A stretch of 5,756 nt of DNA from Planctomycetota bacterium (GCA_030616465.1 JAUWXH010000164.1:1-5756); one strand, 5' to 3'. Positions 1 through 5,031 are shown, numbered from the stretch's first letter. A program made the numbers and translations. The notes: generated from the letters alone by a model not told the origin.

Positions 1-300
1 CAGTACGCCGCCGGCAACGGGCCTCTCTCCGTGGCGATCGGCGACCTGGACGGCGACCAAGTGCCCGACCTGGCCGTGGCGAACTGGCACAGCGACAACG
101 TCTCGGTGCTGCTGAACCAGTCGGCGATTCCCGGCGATCTCAACGATGACGGCTGTGTCGATCAGTCCGACCTGGGCCTTCTGCTGGCCGACTGGACCTG
201 CACCGGCGCGGACTGCCCCGGCGATTGCGACGATGACGGCGACACGGACTACACCGACTTGGTTATCCTGCTCGGCAACTGGGGCGAGGGGTGCCCGTAG
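1..300 (+). CDS. FG-GAP/VCBS-repeat protein with C-terminal dockerin-like domain, 3' fragment
   Basis: The frame is open from the first base and ends with TAG at 298-300, so this is the last 99 residues of a longer protein. A GTG at 31 could be read as a start, but the open frame and the mid-repeat sequence before it argue for a truncated gene. Residues 5-40 form an FG-GAP/VCBS-type beta-propeller repeat with the Ca2+ pattern D15-x-D17-x-D19-x3-D23, followed by DLAVAN. Residues 45-96 look like a type I dockerin. Loop 1 has D46, N48, D50 and D57; loop 2 has D75, D77, D79, D81 and D86. Each is followed by a hydrophobic helix ending in an Asn/Asp-Trp pair (DW, NW). Cysteines at 52, 67, 72, 76 and 98 suggest disulfides, hence export. 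The role is probably extracellular binding or adhesion; no catalytic part is visible. Planctomycetes carry many such dockerin-like tails without cellulosomes (recalled, not tested). Confidence 0.85.
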   Translation, partial: QYAAGNGPLSVAIGDLDGDQVPDLAVANWHSDNVSVLLNQSAIPGDLNDDGCVDQSDLGLLLADWTCTGADCPGDCDDDGDTDYTDLVILLGNWGEGCP

Positions 301-340
301 CGCTTTAGCGCACCGCGGCGCTGAGCCGACGCAGGTAGGG

Positions 341-380
341 CGTGCCCGCCGTGCCGGGGGACGGCGCGTTGGCGGGCGTG
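341..380. repeat. Stem-loop 1 of the cluster
   Basis: GCCCGCC at 344-350 pairs with GGCGGGC at 371-377. Outward, 343/378 and 342/379 are wobbles and 341/380 is a normal pair. An inner stem GCCG 353-356 with CGGC 362-365 closes a five-base loop. Confidence 0.65.
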
Positions 381-413
381 GGTTGGTGTGTTGCGGGTGA
401 AGATGGCCGGTTG

Positions 414-450
414 CTTACCCTTGACAGAGCTGCGCTCCGTCAAGGGTGGG
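414..450. repeat. Stem-loop 2, the longest stem of the cluster
   Basis: CCCTTGAC at 418-425 pairs with GTCAAGGG at 439-446. After a single A/C mismatch (426/438), GAGC 427-430 pairs with GCTC 434-437 around a three-base loop. Outward, 417/447 and 414/450 pair normally, with wobbles at 416/448 and 415/449. Confidence 0.8.
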
Positions 451-466
451 CGCGCGCGGCTCTGAT

Positions 467-487
467 CGGCCGGCGGGCCGCCGGCCG
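467..487. repeat. Stem-loop 3, 8-bp GC-only stem
   Basis: CGGCCGGC at 467-474 is the exact reverse complement of GCCGGCCG at 480-487, with loop GGGCC. It starts inside a copy of CTGATCGG (462-469) that recurs at 525-532 and 551-558. Confidence 0.75.
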
Positions 488-498
488 CTACGGAAATC

Positions 499-517
499 GT
501 CGGGTCGATGACCCGAC
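499..517. repeat. Stem-loop 4, 7-bp stem
   Basis: GTCGGGT at 499-505 is the exact reverse complement of ACCCGAC at 511-517, with loop CGATG. Confidence 0.75.
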
Positions 518-520
518 CTA

Positions 521-560
521 CCCGCTGATCGGGGCGGGAACGGATTCCCGCTGATCGGGG
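521..560 (+). repeat. 14-bp direct repeat flanking stem-loop 5
   Basis: CCCGCTGATCGGGG occurs identically at 521-534 and 547-560, a period of 26 bases. The sequence between them together with the repeat edges forms stem-loop 5: GCGGGAA 534-540 pairs with TTCCCGC 545-551 around CGGA. Each repeat copy can also fold alone, CCCG with CGGG around CTGAT, so the two foldings compete. Confidence 0.75.
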
Positions 561-580
561 TGCGAGAAGGGATTCTCACA
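561..580. repeat. Stem-loop 6
   Basis: GAGAA at 564-568 pairs with TTCTC at 573-577 around a GGGA loop. After one mismatch (563/578), TG 561-562 pairs with CA 579-580. Confidence 0.6.
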
Positions 581-617
581 CCAGCGGAACCATGCCCGCG
601 CCGCTGGCTTGGGCATG
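581..617. repeat. Stem-loop 7 with an interleaved second stem
   Basis: CCAGCGG 581-587 is the exact reverse complement of CCGCTGG 601-607. CATGCCC 591-597, inside that loop, is the exact reverse complement of GGGCATG 611-617, outside it. The order a-b-a'-b' gives either an H-type pseudoknot or two alternative hairpins. The connecting segments are each only three bases (588-590, 598-600, 608-610), which may strain a full pseudoknot. Confidence 0.7.
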
Positions 618-638
618 CCACACGACTGTGGCCTGCCC
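611..638. repeat. Stem-loop 8, 11 pairs with one mismatch
   Basis: GGGCA 611-615 pairs with TGCCC 634-638 and, after a T/C mismatch (616/633), GCCACA 617-622 pairs with TGTGGC 627-632 around a CGAC loop. It uses the same bases 611-617 as the interleaved stem of stem-loop 7, so the two are mutually exclusive. Confidence 0.75.
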
Positions 639-682
639 CCGATTCATGTACCAATCGTTATGAGAGTCCGGTCCTGGATGCG

Positions 683-1744
683 TTAGACGTGGAACTTGAC
701 GGTGATCACGTCGCCGTCCTGGACGACGTAGGTCTTGTGTTCCTGGCGGATGTGGCCGGCGGCTTTGGCGGCCTTGATCGAGCCGGTGCCTTTCAGCGCG
801 TCGAACGGGACGGTCTCGGCCCGGATGAACCCGCGGGCCATGTCGGTGTGGATCTTTCCGGCCGCATCAACCGCAGTCGTCCCCTTCGGGATCGCCCAGG
901 CGCGCACCTCGTCATGGGCGAAGGTAAAGAAGGTGATCACCCCCAGGGCGTCGAAGCAGGCCCTGATGATGCGGTCGCGGGCCAAGGCCTGAATCCCCCA
1001 CTCGGCCATGAATTCGGGCCGGTCGGCCCCGTCCATCTGCATCAGCTCCGCTTCCAGTGAGGCGCACACGGCGAAGGTGGCCGACGCCTGCGGGTCGCGG
1101 AAGGGCGGTTCGCCGCCGATCTCCTGTTCACCCACGTTGATCACCAGCACCACCGATTTCTGCGTCAGGAACCCGAAATTGCGCAGCAGCTTCTCCTCGT
1201 CCCCCGGCTGAATGAGCTCACGCAGTGGGCGTTCGCTTTCGAGGGCCTCGCGGCAGCGTTGCAGCAGGGCCAGCTCGTGCTGCTGCTGGTCGCGCTCTGG
1301 GGTGGGCTTGGAGAGCGCCTTCTCGAGCTTCTGGATGCGGTTATCGCAGATTTCCAGGTCCGCCAACAGCATCTCGTCGCGCAACTGGGTGAGATCGCTC
1401 TGCGGGTCAACCCGCCCCTGGTGAGCCGGGACGGCGTCCGACTTGAAGCCGCGCACCACCAGCACGAGCGCGTCGGTTTGGCGCAGCGTTGGCAGGTGCC
1501 TGGTCAGCCCCGCGCGTTGGGCGTCGCCTTCGGCGCTGCCGGGCAGATCCACGAAATCGATGGTAATCTCGGTGCGCCGCTTGGGCTGAAAGACCTGCTC
1601 GAGCCACTCCAGCCGCGGCTCGGGGACCTTCACGGCCGCCAGGTTTTCCTCCGTCGGCTTGAGATGATCGGCCGGCACGCCGCTGACCGCCATGAACAGG
1701 GCGGTCTTGCCCGAGTAGGGAAACCCGACGATGGCGATTCGCAT
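683..1744 (-). CDS. Divergent YchF/OLA1-family GTPase (DUF933/TGS C-terminus)
   Basis: Protein of 353 residues, close to YchF (about 363). N-terminal P-loop GFPYSGKT at 7-14; G3 DLPG at 66-69; G4 position NVGE at 203-206, the NxxE form YchF uses instead of NKxD and linked in that family to ATP use. Residues 125-190 match the helical coiled-coil insert, with LADLEICDNRIQKLEK after a VDP segment. Residues 270-353 are the TGS/DUF933 domain, with EVRAWAIPKGTTA, AAGKIHTD, RGFIRAE and the closing YVVQDGDVITVKF. YchF proteins bind ribosomes and act in translation or stress response; a cytosolic role of that kind is inferred here. The ATG at 1744 is chosen over one at 1795 because it begins MRIAIVG directly at the P-loop strand and has GAGGGG five bases upstream. 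Differences from canonical YchF: the P-loop ends GKT-A rather than GKST, and the residue after DxxG is Ser70 instead of a hydrophobic one. It is therefore probably a paralogue rather than YchF itself, so I give no symbol. Confidence 0.9.
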   Translation of the reverse strand: MRIAIVGFPYSGKTALFMAVSGVPADHLKPTEENLAAVKVPEPRLEWLEQVFQPKRRTEITIDFVDLPGSAEGDAQRAGLTRHLPTLRQTDALVLVVRGFKSDAVPAHQGRVDPQSDLTQLRDEMLLADLEICDNRIQKLEKALSKPTPERDQQQHELALLQRCREALESERPLRELIQPGDEEKLLRNFGFLTQKSVVLVINVGEQEIGGEPPFRDPQASATFAVCASLEAELMQMDGADRPEFMAEWGIQALARDRIIRACFDALGVITFFTFAHDEVRAWAIPKGTTAVDAAGKIHTDMARGFIRAETVPFDALKGTGSIKAAKAAGHIRQEHKTYVVQDGDVITVKFHV

Positions 1745-1749
1745 GGCTG

Positions 1750-1755
1750 CCCCTC
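1750..1755 (-). promoter_or_regulatory. Ribosome binding site of the GTPase gene
   Basis: On the minus strand GAGGGG lies five bases before the ATG at 1744. It supports this start over the upstream in-frame ATG at 1795, which would add 17 residues (MGPPTAAG...) that do not belong to the GTPase fold. Confidence 0.65.
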
Positions 1756-1824
1756 GCTCCGCTGTACGCCGGCCCGCGGCCGTGGGAGGTCCCATCCGGG
1801 TCGTCCGCGCGGCGGCGGTTCAGA

Positions 1825-1852
1825 TTGCCAGACACTCCGTCCGAGATATACT
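1825..1852 (+). promoter_or_regulatory. Sigma70-like promoter for the lipoprotein pair
   Basis: TTGCCA at 1825-1830 (5 of 6 to TTGACA), a 16-base spacer and TATACT at 1847-1852 (5 of 6 to TATAAT). TATACT stands out in GC-rich surroundings. Transcription would begin near 1859 and leave a leader of about 75 bases before the first lipoprotein gene. I see no matching promoter of similar quality for the divergent GTPase gene. Confidence 0.55.
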
Positions 1853-1933
1853 ACTGTAGCGTGCTCCGAGCCGGTAGCGTCGGTGCGCCGGCGGGTTCAC
1901 ACGGGGTTTTCCGCATAAGTGGATACGACTGCG

Positions 1934-2482
1934 ATGCAGGACATGCGAAGACTACTCGCGATTGCCGTGATCGGATTGGCCGCTGCCGGCGGCTGCTCTT
2001 ACACGATATCGGACTTTGAGCACGCCTTGCCGGCTACGCTCGAAGAGGTCGGTCGCATTCGTGACAGCGAGGACCTTACCAGCCAGCAGAAGCGAGATGG
2101 GCTACAGGAGCTCGGCTTCCCGCCGTTGATCATCAACGCACTCCTGATCGACGAGCGGACCGCCAACCAGTTCGGCGGCGACTTACGCTCGGCCTGGGAG
2201 AACGTGTCCGGCGAACGCTTCAACGAGCTAACGCCGGACGAGGTCCAGCTTTATACCGATGCCGGCAACGAGGTCGAGCGGAAGCTTCCCTTCGACCTGA
2301 CCGACGAAGCGGCTCAGGCGATGGTGGACCTGTTCGGGGAGCACAGTATCGCGACGAAGGACGACCTGCAGGCGTTCCTCGACGACCCGGGCAGCGAGAT
2401 TCCCAGCAGCATACCCGAGGATGCCTTGCCGGATGTGTTTATCGACTTCGACCCTGGCCGGCTGATCGACGCGTTGCCCTAG
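1934..2482 (+). CDS. Predicted lipoprotein of unknown function (first of a homologous pair)
   Basis: Protein of 182 residues that I do not recognise. Residues 4-21 look like a lipoprotein signal: MRR, then a hydrophobic run LLAIAVIGLAAA, then GGC with the candidate lipidated Cys21 (AGGC is a weak lipobox because -3 is Ala). The mature part is acidic, probably helical and without further cysteines. Residues 99-146 align without gaps to residues 56-103 of the next protein, with about 19 identities in 48, beginning with LTPDEVQ and including a QA-x-V core and a DD-x-Q segment. The start is uncertain: GTG 1919, ATG 1934 and ATG 1943 are all in frame and none has a good Shine-Dalgarno sequence. 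1934 is a compromise; 1943 would give MRRLL directly. It is first in a two-gene operon, with 14 bp to the next gene, downstream of the promoter at 1825-1852. Confidence 0.8.
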   Translation: MQDMRRLLAIAVIGLAAAGGCSYTISDFEHALPATLEEVGRIRDSEDLTSQQKRDGLQELGFPPLIINALLIDERTANQFGGDLRSAWENVSGERFNELTPDEVQLYTDAGNEVERKLPFDLTDEAAQAMVDLFGEHSIATKDDLQAFLDDPGSEIPSSIPEDALPDVFIDFDPGRLIDALP

Positions 2483-2485
2483 AAA

Positions 2486-2490
2486 GGGAG
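2486..2490 (+). promoter_or_regulatory. Ribosome binding site of the second lipoprotein gene
   Basis: GGGAG, within AAAGGGAG, lies six bases before the ATG at 2497 in the 14-base gap between the two genes. It is much stronger than anything before the first gene, so the second protein may be made in larger amount from the same transcript. Confidence 0.65.
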
Positions 2491-2496
2491 AAGAAC

Positions 2497-2892
2497 ATGA
2501 ACGCTAAGAAAGCGGCAGTCCTTGGGCTAACGGCCTGCTTCGTACTGACCGGCACGCTCGGGTGCTTGTTCGGCCCGATGGTCCCCGAGCGGACAAGCAA
2601 CCAAGGGGGCGGCACCATCCTCACCGCGACGGGCAAGGTCTTCGGGGGACAGATGACCCAACTCACCCCGGATGAAGTCCAGATGGTTGCAGACCAGATC
2701 AACGACCTGAGCCCGCAAGTGGACCTGACCCTGGACGACGACCAGGCTCAGGCCATCGTGGGTTTCCTGGCCCAGAACGGCATCAACAGTTTTGACGATT
2801 TCCAGAACCTGGATCCCGCCACGGTGCAGCCCCCCCAGGGTGCTGCGCAGCTCTTCGAGAACTTCTCTCTCTTGGATGGCGGGGGCGGGTAG
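2497..2892 (+). CDS. Small predicted lipoprotein of unknown function (second of a homologous pair)
   Basis: Protein of 131 residues, not recognised. The N-terminus has a basic MNAKK, a hydrophobic stretch (6-22) and TLGC with the candidate lipidated Cys23. The lipobox is imperfect, and an alternative Cys14 sits inside the hydrophobic part. Residues 30-52 are a Gly/Thr-rich linker. Residues 53-123 form the region homologous to the upstream protein: LTPDEVQ at 56-62, a DLTLDDDQAQAIV segment at 76-88 and DDFQ at 100-103. The chain ends in GGGG. Compared with its neighbour it lacks roughly 45 residues between the signal and the shared region, so it looks like a minimal version of the same domain. 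An envelope location is inferred; no enzymatic motif is visible. It has a clear ribosome binding site and probably shares the upstream promoter. Confidence 0.8.
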   Translation: MNAKKAAVLGLTACFVLTGTLGCLFGPMVPERTSNQGGGTILTATGKVFGGQMTQLTPDEVQMVADQINDLSPQVDLTLDDDQAQAIVGFLAQNGINSFDDFQNLDPATVQPPQGAAQLFENFSLLDGGGG

Positions 2893-3032
2893 CTGCCTGA
2901 ACACGGGGGCACGCGGTTGATCTTGGCGGCACGCGCTCGACGCTACTGCCGGAACCGCCCAGGGGTGAAGGCGCGCACGCCTCCGCTGGTCAGGGCCGAT
3001 TACCTTTCGCCGACCTTTTGAAGCGTACATTC

Positions 3033-3064
3033 GGGACACCCTCGCTTGCGTGCGGGGGTGTTCC
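3033..3064 (+). repeat. Long stem-loop between the lipoprotein pair and ribE
   Basis: Bases 3033-3045 pair with 3052-3064, with loop TTGCGT: 13 consecutive pairs of which two are G-T wobbles (3035/3062 and 3042/3055). It lies 140 bases after the lipoprotein stop and about 90 before the ribE start. It may end the upstream transcript or shape the ribE leader. No T-run follows. Its loop and right arm overlap the weak candidate promoter at 3046-3075. Confidence 0.65.
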
Positions 3065-3075
3065 TGGCGTTTAAT
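3046..3075 (+). promoter_or_regulatory. Weak candidate promoter for ribE-pdxA
   Basis: TTTAAT at 3070-3075 is 5 of 6 to the -10 consensus in otherwise GC-rich DNA. The best -35 at a suitable distance is TTGCGT at 3046-3051 (3 of 6, 18-base spacer), which lies in the loop of the stem-loop. Transcription would start near 3082. The evidence is thin; ribE could also be read from farther upstream. Confidence 0.25.
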
Positions 3076-3139
3076 AGAGGTAGTGGCCGGGGCAGGGACG
3101 CCCGTCTCGAAACGGGGGAGTGCGGGCAGGTATCGGTCC

Positions 3140-3143
3140 GGAG
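3140..3143 (+). promoter_or_regulatory. Ribosome binding site of ribE
   Basis: GGAG ends nine bases before the ATG at 3153. Together with the family N-terminus MFSGIIE it supports this start over an in-frame GTG at 3120, which would add 11 residues. Confidence 0.5.
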
Positions 3144-3152
3144 AGCGTTCGC

Positions 3153-3833
3153 ATGTTCAGCGGCATCATCGAAGCCGTGGGAAAGGTCGTCGGCCTGCGG
3201 GCAGCCCCGGCAGGCCGCTCTGCCGCTGCCGCCACACGCCTCGAGATCGAGGCCGGCACGCTCTTTGACGAGCTGCGCGACGGGGCCAGCGTCGCCGTCA
3301 ACGGCGCGTGTCTGACGTTGGCCGACCGGCGCGACGCGGTCGCCGGCTTCGACGTCATCCCGGAAACCTGGCAGCGAACGACCCTGCAATTCCTCAAGGT
3401 CGGCGACGCGGTGAACCTCGAACGCTCGCTCCGTGTCGGCGACCGCCTCGACGGGCATTTCGTGCAGGGACACGTGGATGGCGTCGGCACCGCCGATCGG
3501 ATCGAACGCCAGGCCGGTGAAGTCAAACTATGGGTCGTGGCCGACGCCGAGCTCATGCCATACGTTGTCCGCAAGGGGGCAATCGCCCTGGACGGCACGA
3601 GTCTGACGGTCGTGGATGTTGCCGACAGCCGCTTCTCCGTCGCCCTGATCCCCACCACGTTGGAGCGCACGACGCTCGGCCGCCGACGGCCGGGCGACAA
3701 GGTCAATATCGAGACGGATATTCTCGCTCGCGTTGTCCTGGCCCGGCTCGAGGCGCTCGGCCGCGGCGAGGAGGTCGCATCGTCCGGGGGCATCACGTGG
3801 GATCGGCTGCGTGAGGCGGGTTATCTACCATGA
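3153..3833 (+). CDS. ribE: Riboflavin synthase, alpha chain
   Basis: Last enzyme of riboflavin synthesis: it dismutates two 6,7-dimethyl-8-ribityllumazine into riboflavin and 5-amino-6-ribitylaminouracil, in the cytosol, as a homotrimer in this family. The 226 residues hold the two tandem lumazine-binding barrels. The first (about 1-97) begins MFSGIIEAVG and has VAVNGACLTL at 47-56. The second (about 98-197) has GHFVQGHVDG at 101-110, KGAIALDGTSLTV at 141-153 and LIPTTLERTTL at 165-175. His102 falls at the number of the conserved His102 of the E. coli enzyme, and Cys53 lies in the first GxCLT motif. The C-terminal 25 residues form a tail with no partner I recognise. The stop overlaps the pdxA start as ATGA. 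The gene is called ribE or ribC in different species. No lumazine synthase, ribBA or ribD gene lies beside it in this window. Confidence 0.95.
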   Translation: MFSGIIEAVGKVVGLRAAPAGRSAAAATRLEIEAGTLFDELRDGASVAVNGACLTLADRRDAVAGFDVIPETWQRTTLQFLKVGDAVNLERSLRVGDRLDGHFVQGHVDGVGTADRIERQAGEVKLWVVADAELMPYVVRKGAIALDGTSLTVVDVADSRFSVALIPTTLERTTLGRRRPGDKVNIETDILARVVLARLEALGRGEEVASSGGITWDRLREAGYLP

Positions 3834-4888
3834 ACCGCAGCCTGTCCGGCGATGCGAATCCCCGGCCGCTGATCGGCATCTCCATGGGCGATCCGCTCGG
3901 CATCGGACCGGAAGTGATCGTCAAGGCCCTGGCCGATCCCGAGCTCCGCAACCGGGCCCGCTACGTCGTCTATGGCATGCACGACGTGCTCGAGCTGGTC
4001 GCCGACCAGGCCGAGCTCAACCGCTTCTGGTGGCGTGAGCCTTACGACCGCCCGCCGCGCGTCAGCACCGGCGTGCTGGTCGCCGACTTCGACGACCTGC
4101 AATGCACGGCTATCAACGGTCTGCGCGGTCCGGACGAAACGGCCGGCCACGCCTCGTTCCGCTTCTTCCAACAAGCCGTCGGCCACCTGCGCCGAGCCGC
4201 CATCGACGCGCTGGTCACCGGGCCGATCTGCAAGGAGAGTTGGCAGCTCGCCCGGCACCGCTTCAAAGGCCATACCGAGCTGCTGCGACACGAATTCAAG
4301 ACCCGCCGGGTCAACATGCTGTTCGTTGCCGGAGATCTCCGCGTCGCACTGGCCAGCGATCATATCCCGCTGTTCGAGCTGCGGAACCGCTTCACCATCG
4401 GCCTGGTCCACCAGCCCATCGATCTGCTCGACCGGGCGCTGCGCGAGTGGTTCGGCATCGAGCGCCCGCACATTGGCGTGTTGGGCCTCAACCCCCACGC
4501 CGGCGAGGGCGGACTGATCGGCGACGAGGAGCAGCGCGTGATCGAGCCGGCCCTGACCATGGCCCGCAACGTCGGCATCCACGTCACCGGCCCGCTGTCG
4601 CCGGACACGGCGTTCACGCCGGAGGTGGCCTCAGGCTTCGACGGCCTGGTCGCGCTGTACCATGATCAGGCCCTCATCCCAATTAAGATGCACGCGTTTC
4701 ATCAGGCCGTGAACGTTACGCTGGGCCTGCCCGTGGTGCGCACCAGCCCCGACCACGGCACCGCTTTCGACCTGGCGGGCAAAAACCGCGCCCACCCCGG
4801 CAGCATGACCGCCGCCATCGGTCTGGCGATCGACCTGGCGACGACCCACCGCCGGCAGCGGTCGTCCTCGGCCTCTGCCGTCCCGTAA
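3830..4888 (+). CDS. pdxA: 4-hydroxythreonine-4-phosphate dehydrogenase
   Basis: Oxidises 4-phosphohydroxy-L-threonine with NAD+; the product decarboxylates to 3-amino-1-hydroxyacetone phosphate, which PdxJ joins to deoxyxylulose phosphate to make pyridoxine phosphate. The enzyme is cytosolic, dimeric and metal-dependent in this family. The 352 residues contain GISMGDPLGIGPE (16-28), the TGPICKE loop (130-136), GHTELL (147-152), SDHIPL (176-181), LNPHAGEGG (220-228), YHDQ (277-280) and the NVTLGLPVVRTSPDHGTA stretch (295-312). His178, His223 and His278 are spaced 45 and 55 apart, as are the E. coli metal ligands His166, His211 and His266, so the site looks intact. It is about 23 residues longer than the E. 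coli enzyme, with 12 extra at the N-terminus and a Ser/Arg-rich tail. The start codon overlaps the ribE stop, implying translational coupling. A PdxA2-like enzyme acting on a related threonate phosphate cannot be excluded from motifs alone. Confidence 0.93.
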   Translation: MNRSLSGDANPRPLIGISMGDPLGIGPEVIVKALADPELRNRARYVVYGMHDVLELVADQAELNRFWWREPYDRPPRVSTGVLVADFDDLQCTAINGLRGPDETAGHASFRFFQQAVGHLRRAAIDALVTGPICKESWQLARHRFKGHTELLRHEFKTRRVNMLFVAGDLRVALASDHIPLFELRNRFTIGLVHQPIDLLDRALREWFGIERPHIGVLGLNPHAGEGGLIGDEEQRVIEPALTMARNVGIHVTGPLSPDTAFTPEVASGFDGLVALYHDQALIPIKMHAFHQAVNVTLGLPVVRTSPDHGTAFDLAGKNRAHPGSMTAAIGLAIDLATTHRRQRSSSASAVP

Positions 4889-4929
4889 GACACGCAGGCG
4901 AACGGACTCATAGCGGCCGGCGGCGCGTG

Positions 4930-4941
4930 CGCATCGATGCG
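4930..4941. repeat. 12-bp perfect palindrome
   Basis: CGCATCGATGCG is self-complementary over 12 bases. It lies 42 bases past the pdxA stop; it could be a protein site or chance in GC-rich DNA. Confidence 0.4.
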
Positions 4942-4947
4942 TTAACT

Positions 4948-4978
4948 CTGTACGCCGAGGCAGACACCTCTGGTACAG
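4948..4978. terminator. Hairpin between convergent pdxA and propeller gene
   Basis: CTGTAC 4948-4953 pairs with GTACAG 4973-4978, and after a small internal loop GAGG 4957-4960 pairs with CCTC 4967-4970 around CAGACA. It sits 60 bases after pdxA and 54 bases after the end of the minus-strand gene, where a bidirectional terminator would be expected. There is no T-run, so termination is inferred from position only. Confidence 0.4.
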
Positions 4979-5031
4979 TGAGCCCCGCGCGAAAGCCATA
5001 AGCGCGCCCGTATCGTGCCCGGGGTCCGGTC

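Larger units (their letters stand above)
301..682. other. Non-coding convergent intergenic region packed with stem-loops
   Basis: This 382-base stretch lies between the stop of the dockerin protein and the stop of the GTPase gene on the other strand. I find no credible gene in it; frames that cross it have no recognisable protein. It holds eight consecutive inverted repeats between 341 and 638, listed separately, covering about 70 percent of that interval. Bases 639-682 show no clear structure. None of the hairpins is followed by a convincing T-run on either strand, so they are not textbook intrinsic terminators, though their position between convergent genes would suit a bidirectional transcription end. 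Confidence 0.75.
2893..3152. other. Non-coding region upstream of ribE
   Basis: No gene is credible in this stretch. Besides the 3033-3064 stem-loop there are two small hairpins, AGGCG/CGCCT at 2969-2982 with loop CGCA, and CCCGT/ACGGG at 3101-3116 with loop CTCGAA. I searched by eye for the conserved blocks of an FMN riboswitch and do not find them in order. Confidence 0.6.

Noticed and set aside
341..638. CRISPR array or integron-like repeats
   Set aside because: The stem-loops differ in sequence, spacing is irregular, and there is no cas gene, integrase or repeat-spacer pattern.
560..1060. Open frame of 166 codons on the + strand
   Set aside because: It lies opposite the well-supported GTPase gene, has no recognisable protein features and is explained by the codon bias of the real gene.
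1745..1795. Longer N-terminus for the GTPase starting at the ATG at 1795
   Set aside because: It would add 17 residues not found in the family, and the GAGGGG ribosome site is correctly placed for the ATG at 1744.
1259..1918. Open frame of 219 codons on the + strand
   Set aside because: Most of it is antisense to the GTPase gene and the rest runs through the promoter region; the translation is low-complexity and unlike any family.
2961..3010. Possible FMN riboswitch, suggested by AGGGGTGAAGGC ahead of a riboflavin gene
   Set aside because: Only this short block resembles the RFN element. The following conserved blocks and the closing helix are missing, and the stretch is too far from a complete multi-stem fold by eye.
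3071..3796. Open frame of 241 codons on the - strand
   Set aside because: Antisense to ribE, with a Ser/Arg/Thr-rich translation typical of a shadow frame in GC-rich DNA.
3821..4582. Open frame of 253 codons on the - strand
   Set aside because: Antisense to pdxA, whose metal ligands and motifs are all intact; the opposite-strand protein has no recognisable domain.
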